From assembly GCA_964608925.1 (NCBI GenBank), contig CAZSQD010000091.1:1-9033 (forward strand): a DNA stretch of 9,033 nucleotides, read 5' to 3'. Position numbers and translations under genes: made by a program. The notes under the pieces were generated by a model. That model was not told the DNA's origin. It did no database searches and worked only from the letters and a program-made list of their open reading frames with translations. This DNA is from GCA-2733415 sp964608925. Lineage in GTDB: Bacteria > Bacteroidota > Bacteroidia > Flavobacteriales > Flavobacteriaceae. Below are positions 1-5,539 of this stretch, piece after piece. Within the stretch, counting starts at the first letter, position 1; every line of letters begins with the position of its first letter.

Positions 1-12
1 CTAATGATTTCA

Positions 13-46
13 TTGGACAAATTAATTTTAGACTAATATTGTCCAA
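13..46. promoter_or_regulatory. Inverted repeat, possible operator
   Basis: TTGGACAA (13-20) and TTGTCCAA (39-46) are perfect inverted copies. The arms extend inward with ATTA (21-24) against TAAT (34-37), leaving one bulged base at 38. On the minus strand no T-tract follows, so it does not look like a terminator for tag. A minus-strand match to the Bacteroidota -7 box (TACTTTTG, complement of 44-51) overlaps the right arm and would fire leftward out of the window. A repressor site over the promoter of a gene beyond the left edge is therefore possible. No good -33 box is at the usual distance, so this is weak inference. Confidence 0.3.
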
Positions 47-108
47 AAGTAAATAAAAAATATCTCAATTAAAAATTTACAACTAAAATAACTTTGTATA
101 TTATTATT

Positions 109-678
109 TCATACCTCATCATACCTAAAACAACCTACTAAATGATCGTTTACCATGCCTGTTGCTTGCAAGTGTGCATACATTACGGTAGAGCCTACAA
201 ATTTGAAACCTCGTTTTTTTAAATCTTTTGAAATTTTATCAGACAAGGGTGTGGTTGCAGGCACTTCAGCTAAAGTTTTAAACGTGTTTTTAATTGGCTT
301 ACCATTTACAAAATCCCAAATGTATTTGGAGAAGCTTCCAAACTCCTCTTGTATTTTTATAAACGCTTGTGCATTGCTTATAGCAGCTTTTATTTTGAGT
401 TTATTACGTATAATACCCGCATTGGTTACCAACTCTTCAAACTTTACATCGTTATATTTCGCTACTTTTTTATAGTCGAAATTATCAAAAGCTACCTTAA
501 AATTTTCGCGCTTGTTTAAAATGGTTAACCAACTTAAACCTGCTTGAAAGGTTTCTAAAATTAAAAACTCAAATAATTTTTGGTCTTCATAAACGGGTAC
601 TCCCCATTCATTATCATGGTATTCTTTATATAAGTCGGTTTTTTCGCACCAAGCACAACGGTTTAAATTAGTTTCCAT
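109..678 (-). CDS. tag: DNA-3-methyladenine glycosylase I
   Basis: This is a base-excision repair enzyme of the cytoplasm that removes 3-methyladenine from alkylated DNA. The 189-residue length matches the family (E. coli Tag is 187). The HhH-superfamily zinc ligands can be placed by alignment from memory with E. coli Tag: C8, H21 (in YHDNEWG), H179 and C183 (in NDHLVGC), each shifted by four from Cys4, His17, His175 and Cys179. The proposed base-recognition glutamate is E42 in LETFQAGLSW. Other family signatures are NAGIIRNKLKI and KKRGFKFVGSTVMYA. The ATG at 678 is the first start and precedes the conserved CAWC segment by only a few residues. The gene is divergent from the thioredoxin-like gene. 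I see no TAnnTTTG box for it in the intergenic region, so its promoter is unassigned. Confidence 0.96.
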   Translation of the reverse strand: METNLNRCAWCEKTDLYKEYHDNEWGVPVYEDQKLFEFLILETFQAGLSWLTILNKRENFKVAFDNFDYKKVAKYNDVKFEELVTNAGIIRNKLKIKAAISNAQAFIKIQEEFGSFSKYIWDFVNGKPIKNTFKTLAEVPATTPLSDKISKDLKKRGFKFVGSTVMYAHLQATGMVNDHLVGCFRYDEV

Positions 679-693
679 ATATCAATTGTTTTT

Positions 694-717
694 AATAAAG
701 ACTATTACGTCTTTATT
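694..717. promoter_or_regulatory. Perfect 9-bp inverted repeat between divergent genes
   Basis: AATAAAGAC (694-702) and GTCTTTATT (709-717) are exact inverted complements separated by TATTAC. The repeat lies 16 bp upstream of the tag start and just upstream of the promoter of the thioredoxin-like gene, so it could be a protein-binding site serving either gene. It could also fold as a hairpin in the tag leader RNA. No regulator is identifiable from this window. Confidence 0.35.
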
Positions 718-735
718 GTAATAAATGTTACACTT

Positions 736-762
736 TTGTAGGTATAAAATGCAATATATTTG
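736..762 (+). promoter_or_regulatory. Bacteroidota-type promoter of the thioredoxin-like gene
   Basis: TATATTTG at 755-762 matches the -7 consensus TAnnTTTG of the Bacteroidota primary sigma factor. TTG at 736-738, inside TTTTG, is a -33 element with a 16-nt spacer. This predicts transcription starting near 769 and a leader of about 15 nt before the ATG at 784, and it rules out translation from the TTG at 760, which is inside the -7 box. Confidence 0.6.
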
Positions 763-783
763 CAAGGTAAAATAAAAACAGAT

Positions 784-1353
784 ATGAACTATATAGCTTA
801 TAGAGAATTAATGGAAACCTTAGTTTCTCAAAAAAAATCAACAGGAACAGATCAAAGTGAAATACGTGTCAATTTTACCGCTTTAAACCATCAACGTATG
901 AAGCGTTTGGATAAAAAAGGGGAAATATTAGACGTGCATCAAGAAACTATTAAAGGATATAAAAACCCTATGAAATGGGTAGTTTTAGCGGAAAGTTGGT
1001 GTGGTGATGCAGCACAAATTTTACCCTACATTAATAAAGTAGCGCAATTAAATGACAACATTGTATTAGACGTATTACTACGTGATGAAAATTTAGAGTT
1101 AATGGATGCGCATTTAACAAATGGCGGTAGAGCCATACCTAAATTAATTGCTTTTGATGCTGCTAATAACGTTATTGCTAAGTTTGGCCCTCGCCCTAAT
1201 GAAGCAACACAAATGGTAGTTGATTTTAAAGCCAATCACGGTGCAGTAACGGACGAATTAAAGAAAGATTTACAAGTTTGGTACACCAAAAACAAAGGGG
1301 TTAATATTGTGGAAAATTTGGTGCAAGCTATTTTTGAAGCAGTTGCGGTTTAA
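784..1353 (+). CDS. Thioredoxin family protein with a single-cysteine WCGDA site
   Basis: This is a 189-residue cytoplasmic protein with no signal peptide. A helical N-terminal region of about 60 residues is followed by a thioredoxin-like fold: strand WVVLAE (65-70), active-site segment SWCGDAAQ (71-78), and AIPKLIAFD (117-125), whose P119 fits the cis-proline. It resembles the Thioredoxin_9-type proteins common in Bacteroidota, where WCGDWAQ or a similar motif is usual. C73 is the only cysteine in the protein, so it cannot act as a classical CxxC dithiol oxidoreductase. A monothiol, glutathione-linked or non-redox role is more likely, and the true substrate is unknown. The ATG at 784 is preferred over an in-frame TTG at 760 because the latter lies inside the promoter. 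The gene appears monocistronic, with an opposing gene cluster downstream. Confidence 0.85.
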   Translation: MNYIAYRELMETLVSQKKSTGTDQSEIRVNFTALNHQRMKRLDKKGEILDVHQETIKGYKNPMKWVVLAESWCGDAAQILPYINKVAQLNDNIVLDVLLRDENLELMDAHLTNGGRAIPKLIAFDAANNVIAKFGPRPNEATQMVVDFKANHGAVTDELKKDLQVWYTKNKGVNIVENLVQAIFEAVAV

Positions 1354-1586
1354 TAAAAGACGTCTTTGCGAGAAGCCTGAAAGAGCGACGTGGCAATTTC
1401 AACAGAAGTAAGAATTTGCGTGAATTTGCAACTAACCCACTTTTGTTTACCAATACGCTTTTAAGCAATACGGAGTTGGAGGTTACTTCAAAAAAAAAGT
1501 TTTCTTCGTAAAAGACATCTATTTTAGTAACTAAACCTTTAAGCTATTGCCCCGTATTAATGCTAATTAAATTGTTTCTTTTAAGC
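1354..1586. other. Intergenic region between convergent genes
   Basis: This 233-bp stretch separates the convergent thioredoxin-like and truB genes. It holds an interspersed-repeat fragment at its left end, a direct repeat GAATTTGC (1412-1419 and 1422-1429), an A9 run near 1490 that reads as a T-tract for truB transcripts, and the motif GCTATTGCCCCG (1543-1554), which recurs elsewhere in the window. AATACGG near 1475 and CCGTATT near 1555 are inverted. I see no protein-coding potential and no clear GC-rich terminator hairpin. Confidence 0.5.
1360..1400 (+). repeat. Interspersed repeat fragment of the TTGCGAG...GGCAAT type
   Basis: Seven bases after the thioredoxin-like stop codon begins CGTCTTTGCGAGAAGCCTGA, followed later by GCGACGTGGCAATTTC. 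This is GC-richer than its surroundings and resembles, from memory, the short repeats with TTGCGAG and GGCAATCTC ends scattered between genes of Bacteroidota. Short inverted pieces are visible: ACGTC (1360-1364) with GACGT (1387-1391), and TTGC with GCAA. Only one copy lies in this window, so repetition itself cannot be shown here. Confidence 0.5.
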
Positions 1587-2297
1587 TTATTTATCGCTTT
1601 GCAATTCGCCTAAATACTTTTTCTCAAAAGCAACGGGATCAAAAGCATCATCCACACTAAAATTACCTATTTTAGTACGGCGTAAAACGGATAAATGTCC
1701 GCCAGAATTGAGTGCTTTTCCAAAATCATAAGCAAGTGAACGGATATACGTTCCTTTACTACACACCACTCTAAATTCAATTTTAGGCAAGTCGATTTTT
1801 GTGATTTCAAATTCGGCTATGTTTATGGTACGTGGTTTTATTTCTACTGCTTCACCTTTACGAGCGTATTCATACAAGCGTTTTCCATCTTTTTTTAAGG
1901 CTGAAAAAATAGGTGGATACTGCTCAATATCGCCAATAAATTGTTTTACAGTTTCGTGAATTTGCGTTTCGGTAATATGTGATGTTTCAAAAGTAGCGTC
2001 TACTTCGGTTTCTAAATCGTAAGATGATGTGGTAGCTCCCAAAGTAATTTCGCCGGTATATTCTTTAGGTTGCCCTTGAAATTCACTTAAACGCTTGGTA
2101 AATTTACCCGTACAAATTATTAATAACCCTGTTGCTAACGGATCTAACGTACCTGCGTGTCCTACTTTTATTTTTTTAATATCATACGCTTTACGTATTA
2201 CCCAACGTAGTTTGTTTACGGCCGCAAAAGAGCTCCATGTTACCGGTTTGTCTACTAATAATATTTGACCTGTTTTAAATTCTTCTGCTGTTTTCAT
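1587..2297 (-). CDS. truB: tRNA pseudouridine(55) synthase
   Basis: The enzyme isomerises U55 in the T-loop of tRNAs to pseudouridine. The 236-residue protein shows the TruB motifs in order: LLVDKPVTWSSF (13-24), VGHAGTLDPLATGLL (45-59) with catalytic Asp52, KEYTGEITLGATTSSYD (78-94), YPPIFSALKKDGKRLYEYAR (127-146), CSKGTYIRSLAYDFG (179-193) and LRRTKIGNFSV (205-215). It is shorter than E. coli TruB (314 residues) and ends shortly after the catalytic domain, so it appears to lack the C-terminal PUA-like extension, as I recall for other Bacteroidota members. It is the last gene visible in the ftsX-DUF3098-uppP-truB cluster, 83 bp after uppP, and is probably co-transcribed. The ATG at 2297 fits the expected N-terminus. 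Confidence 0.96.
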   Translation of the reverse strand: MKTAEEFKTGQILLVDKPVTWSSFAAVNKLRWVIRKAYDIKKIKVGHAGTLDPLATGLLIICTGKFTKRLSEFQGQPKEYTGEITLGATTSSYDLETEVDATFETSHITETQIHETVKQFIGDIEQYPPIFSALKKDGKRLYEYARKGEAVEIKPRTINIAEFEITKIDLPKIEFRVVCSKGTYIRSLAYDFGKALNSGGHLSVLRRTKIGNFSVDDAFDPVAFEKKYLGELQSDK

Positions 2298-2380
2298 ATG
2301 TAACGGGGCGATAGCCCAATAATTTTATTTTTCGTTGAAAGATTTTGGGTTTTATTGAGTGTCAAAAATGGTTACAATTT

Positions 2381-3175
2381 CTATTTAAATAACGTATAAC
2401 CAATGGCTATGAAACCTACTATAAAACAGTAATATGCAAAGTAAGATAGTTTACTTTTTTTAACTAAAGTAATCATCCAAGTACAGGCAAAAAGACCAGA
2501 AATAAATGCGGCTATAAACCCTGCTGACAAAGGTATAATTTGAGTGCTTTCCAAAGATAAATCGCCAGAAAGTACATCTTTTGCTATTTTTCCGAAGATT
2601 AAAGGAATGACCATTAAAAACGAAAAACGTGCTGCTTTTGTTTTATCAACTCCCAATAAAACCGAAGTTGAAATGGTTGCTCCTGATCTTGAAATACCAG
2701 GTAACATTGCAATTGCTTGTGAAATACCTATTAATATTGAATTAGGTATGGATACATTTTTTGTGGTGTTTTTTGCTCTATCTGCTAAAAATAATAACAC
2801 GCCTGTTATTAACAACATACAACCTACAAACGCAATACTGCCTCCAAAAAATTGTTCTAATTCTTCTTCAAAAAACAAACCAATAATAACTGCGGGTATC
2901 ATTGATAATATAATTTTTACGGTAAATTGTGTTTGTTCATTCCATTGAAATTTCAATAAACCTGTGATGATTTCAATAATATCTTTTCTAAAAATAACCA
3001 ACGTACTTAATGCTGTTGCAAAGTGTAAAACAACGGTGAAAACTAAATTTTCTTCTCCTGTTGCTGTATTGCCCAAAATAGCATTTCCTAACTCTAAATG
3101 TCCTGAAGAGGAAACGGGTAAAAACTCAGTTAAACCCTGAATAATTCCTAATATAATAGCTCTAATAATTTCCAT
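2381..3175 (-). CDS. uppP: Undecaprenyl-diphosphatase
   Basis: This integral membrane enzyme (BacA/UppP) dephosphorylates undecaprenyl diphosphate, regenerating the lipid carrier for peptidoglycan and surface polysaccharides; overexpression in other bacteria gives bacitracin resistance. The 264-residue protein is almost all hydrophobic segments and has the family's two signatures. The first is the (E/Q)xxxE region QGLTEFLPVSSSGH (13-26), with Q13, E17 and H26. The second is PGISRSGAT (159-167), with R163 at the position of the essential arginine. Its ATG at 3175 directly follows the TAA of the DUF3098 gene (TAA|ATG, no gap), which indicates translational coupling. Truncation or frameshift is not seen. 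Confidence 0.97.
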   Translation of the reverse strand: MEIIRAIILGIIQGLTEFLPVSSSGHLELGNAILGNTATGEENLVFTVVLHFATALSTLVIFRKDIIEIITGLLKFQWNEQTQFTVKIILSMIPAVIIGLFFEEELEQFFGGSIAFVGCMLLITGVLLFLADRAKNTTKNVSIPNSILIGISQAIAMLPGISRSGATISTSVLLGVDKTKAARFSFLMVIPLIFGKIAKDVLSGDLSLESTQIIPLSAGFIAAFISGLFACTWMITLVKKSKLSYFAYYCFIVGFIAIGYTLFK

Positions 3176-3418
3176 TTACTGCTCTTCTTTTCTACCAAAT
3201 AAAATGGCGTATACTTGAATACCAAAACCTATTAATACTAAAGTTGGCGCTAACCGAATGCGTCTGAAATTATAAATTTCAGGGTTAAAAAAATTAGGAT
3301 CATCACTACCACCACCAGACATTAAAATAAATCCGACAGCAATTACTGCTAATCCAATAAGCATAATTTTATAATTTGCCTTCCCAAAAATGAAATCGGG
3401 TTTTTGTTGTTTACTCAT
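3176..3418 (-). CDS. DUF3098 family small membrane protein
   Basis: This is an 80-residue protein with two predicted membrane helices (about 17-35 and 57-75). Between them is a conserved-looking hydrophilic link, FNPEIYNFRRIRLAP (44-58), and the protein starts with a short cytosolic-type N-terminus containing FGKANYK. These features match DUF3098, a family of unknown function that in Bacteroidota commonly lies between ftsX and uppP. It has no recognisable catalytic residue. It lies 68 bp downstream of ftsX and abuts uppP without a gap, so a role linked to division or the cell envelope is inferred from context only. Confidence 0.85.
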   Translation of the reverse strand: MSKQQKPDFIFGKANYKIMLIGLAVIAVGFILMSGGGSDDPNFFNPEIYNFRRIRLAPTLVLIGFGIQVYAILFGRKEEQ

Positions 3419-3486
3419 AATTAAATACTGTAAAATTAAATTGTTTTTTTAGGTTATTACCGCAACACTAAATGCCAATTATTGAC

Positions 3487-4365
3487 TTAATAATATAAAT
3501 CGTCTGTTTTTAAGTTTAAAAAGCGTTGTGTTGCAAAAAAAGTGCTTATCCAAGTAATTAAAACTCCCAAAATTAAAACCCCAAAACACAAGGCTATAAA
3601 GGCTATATTGTTTTCTAAAAGATTTAACTCTGCAAAGTTTTTATCTAAATAATACGCTACGGTTATTAACCCTAAAACCGCTAAAATAGAACCTAAAATA
3701 CCCAGTTTAATACTTCGTAAAATAAATGGACGGCGTATAAAACGTTTGGTAGCACCTACCATTTGCATGGTTTTAATAATAAAACGCTTGGAATAGATAG
3801 TTAAACGGATAGAACTGTTAATTAAAAGCATTGCTATTAAAGTAAATATACCACTAAGTACAATGCCCCAAAAGCTAATTTTTTTTACGTTTTTATTCAT
3901 TAAAGAAACAATATCAACATCATAACGCACTTCATCAACATAATTTTTTTTAAGCAAATTGGTTTTTATTTCTTCTAATTTATTGAGGGTTACAAACTCA
4001 CTATTTATAAAAACATCAATAGAGTTTTGAAAAGGGTTATAGCCAATAAAATCCATAAAATCTTCGCCGTTTTCTTTTTTGGCTATCTCTGCGGCTTCTT
4101 CTTTAGAAACAAAACGGGCAGATTTTACATAGTCTGCCAATTGTAAACTTTTTTGCAATTGTTTCATTTCAGCAGCTTTTACATTCTCCTTAAAATCTAT
4201 AGACAATGCTATTTGCTCCTTAAAATGTTTTTCTACCTTTTGAGCGTTTATCACTAACAATCCTACTATTCCCAGTAAAAAAAGCACTAAAGATATACTA
4301 ATTACTACCGAAAAATAAGAGGAGATTAATCGCCTTTTTTGAAATTTATCAAAAGATTTGCTCAT
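3487..4365 (-). CDS. ftsX: Cell division protein FtsX
   Basis: FtsX is the membrane subunit of the FtsEX ABC-type complex, which couples divisome activity to peptidoglycan hydrolase activation at the septum. The 292-residue protein has the expected topology: a basic N-terminus, TM1 (about 17-39), an extracytoplasmic domain (about 40-160), then three more helices (about 164-186, 217-240 and 253-277). The motif NPFQNSIDVFI (110-120) corresponds to the NPLPASI-type signature of the periplasmic domain. KTMQMVGATKRFIRRPFI (198-215) is the conserved cytoplasmic loop before TM3. ftsE is not adjacent here, so the ATPase partner must be encoded elsewhere. It is the first gene of the minus-strand cluster. 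A near-match to the -7 box (CAAATTTG, palindromic, 4395-4402) is the only promoter-like element upstream. Confidence 0.95.
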   Translation of the reverse strand: MSKSFDKFQKRRLISSYFSVVISISLVLFLLGIVGLLVINAQKVEKHFKEQIALSIDFKENVKAAEMKQLQKSLQLADYVKSARFVSKEEAAEIAKKENGEDFMDFIGYNPFQNSIDVFINSEFVTLNKLEEIKTNLLKKNYVDEVRYDVDIVSLMNKNVKKISFWGIVLSGIFTLIAMLLINSSIRLTIYSKRFIIKTMQMVGATKRFIRRPFILRSIKLGILGSILAVLGLITVAYYLDKNFAELNLLENNIAFIALCFGVLILGVLITWISTFFATQRFLNLKTDDLYY

Positions 4366-4431
4366 AAATTATTTACTATAAAAGGTAAAAATAACAAATT
4401 TGAAACGAATTGATAATTAAATTAACTAAAC

Positions 4432-4462
4432 TTTCATATTTCAATCAATAGCTGTAAATTTG
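4432..4462 (+). promoter_or_regulatory. Putative promoter of the prenyltransferase gene
   Basis: TAAATTTG at 4455-4462 matches TAnnTTTG and predicts a transcript start near 4469, about 14 nt before the TTG start codon. The -33 region has only TTTC (4432-4435) in place of TTTG, so the match is partial. Confidence 0.4.
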
Positions 4463-4482
4463 GATAAGAAAATCAAATACAC

Positions 4483-5343
4483 TTGACACTACAAGATTTA
4501 AAAATTTCTCGACCAGGATTATGGTTCCCAACCATTTGGATTTACATAGTACCTTTTAGTTTATCTACGCAATTTTGGACAAATTATATCTTTTGGATAG
4601 GGCTGTTTTTTGTAATGTTTCCTCTAAATTATTTAGTGTACGGCTTAAATGATTACAATGATGTAGCTGCAGATAAAATTAATGACCGAAAAGGAAATTT
4701 CTTGTTTGGCGCAAAGGCAACTACTCAACAATTAGCAAACGTACCTTTAAAAATTACACTTGTATTAACTCCTTTTCTAATTTTATTTACAGTCCTTTCT
4801 GGTGTGAAAATGCTGTTTTTACTTTTGTTTATGATTTTAATAAATATCATTTATAATTTCAAACCCTTTCGGATAAAAGAACGCCCTCCCTTCGAAATTT
4901 GTATCCAAATAGGATATGTATTTACCGCTTATTTTAGCATTTTATTAAATGATTTACCCATGCTGCCATGGCAAACCTTTTTATACCTAACACTTTTTGC
5001 TTTTCAAGCACATATTGCTGGTGAAATTATGGATATTGATCCTGATAAAAAAGCAGGAAAAAAAACTACCGCAGTAGTAATAGGTAGAAAAAACACCAAA
5101 TTATTGATGTTATTACTATTACTTATAGAAAGTTTTTTGTTAATATATTGGTTTAATGATTATGTATTATCGGGGTTTTTATTATTGTTTTCAATATGGT
5201 TAATTGCTGATATTTTTATCTTTTTTAAACACAAACCCTACAGCTTATTTCAAATGAAATTATTTGGTTATGCTATGAATATTATTGCACTATTATCAAT
5301 GATTTGGGTACTGTATTCCGGTAATTTAATCGCGGGGCAATAG
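4483..5343 (+). CDS. UbiA-family prenyltransferase
   Basis: This polytopic inner-membrane protein of 286 residues transfers a polyprenyl group from its diphosphate to an acceptor. Both Mg-diphosphate-binding motifs are present: NDYNDVAAD (56-64, NDxxDxxxD) followed by KINDRKGN, and DIDPD (184-188, DxxxD) followed by KKAGKKTTAVVIG. Around these lie about eight hydrophobic helices. The acceptor (quinone precursor, tetrapyrrole or other) cannot be decided from sequence, and there are no pathway neighbours. The start is the TTG at 4483: an in-frame TAA at 4465 closes the frame upstream, the next in-frame ATG is only at residue 45, and the segment ISRPGLWFPTIW (8-19) belongs to the family N-terminus. 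It is divergent from ftsX. The last codons (GCGGGGCAA TAG) fall within a short motif recurring in the window. Confidence 0.88.
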   Translation: MTLQDLKISRPGLWFPTIWIYIVPFSLSTQFWTNYIFWIGLFFVMFPLNYLVYGLNDYNDVAADKINDRKGNFLFGAKATTQQLANVPLKITLVLTPFLILFTVLSGVKMLFLLLFMILINIIYNFKPFRIKERPPFEICIQIGYVFTAYFSILLNDLPMLPWQTFLYLTLFAFQAHIAGEIMDIDPDKKAGKKTTAVVIGRKNTKLLMLLLLLIESFLLIYWFNDYVLSGFLLLFSIWLIADIFIFFKHKPYSLFQMKLFGYAMNIIALLSMIWVLYSGNLIAGQ

Positions 5344-5344
5344 C

Positions 5345-5376
5345 CTTCCCTATACCAAAATTTCAGTATGGGGAAG
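5345..5376 (+). terminator. Hairpin after the prenyltransferase stop, possible terminator
   Basis: CTTCCCTATAC (5345-5355) pairs with GTATGGGGAAG (5366-5376) over 11 bp with one T-G wobble and a 10-nt loop, beginning directly after the TAG. It is followed only by TTTAATT, a weak U-tract. The right arm can alternatively pair as GGGGAA (5370-5375) with TTCCCC (5382-5387). It could terminate the prenyltransferase transcript or protect its 3' end. Confidence 0.5.
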
Positions 5377-5503
5377 TTTAATTCCCCAATCTTCTACATC
5401 AAAAGTTAATAATATTAAAATTAACACCTCACACCCTGTGTAATAGTAATCGCTTTTTAGTTAAAAAAAAAGCTCTCTTAAATCATATCTTCCATAGATA
5501 GCT

Positions 5504-5511
5504 TATCTTTG
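5504..5511 (+). promoter_or_regulatory. Putative -7 box of leuS
   Basis: TATCTTTG matches TAnnTTTG and sits 28 nt before the leuS ATG, predicting a leader of about 22 nt. No TTG is at the expected -33 distance. The upstream sequence 5377-5503 shows no T-box-like structure or other recognisable riboregulator, and the ATG has no purine-rich Shine-Dalgarno, as usual in this phylum. Confidence 0.45.
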
Positions 5512-5539
5512 CTTCTTTAAAAAATAGAAAGCAAAACAA

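Noticed and set aside
89..96. Plus-strand TAACTTTG matching the -7 consensus
   Set aside because: It would drive only antisense transcription through tag and has no -33 element at the right distance; likely a chance match in AT-rich DNA.
155..475. Open frame on the plus strand of 106 codons
   Set aside because: It lies entirely antisense to tag, whose motifs are complete, and its translation shows no recognisable features.
760..783. Upstream TTG start for the thioredoxin-like gene, adding eight residues
   Set aside because: The TTG is part of the TATATTTG -7 box, so it would lie upstream of the predicted transcript start; the ATG at 784 fits better.
2544..2948. Open frame on the plus strand of 134 codons
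   Set aside because: It is antisense to uppP, a clear gene, and has no family resemblance or promoter.
5345..5387. CCTTCCC...GGGGAAG hairpin as a further copy of the leuS palindrome
   Set aside because: Only the C/G runs resemble it. The loop, spacing and outer arm (TTTAGGATGGG type) are absent, so it is treated as a terminator-like hairpin.
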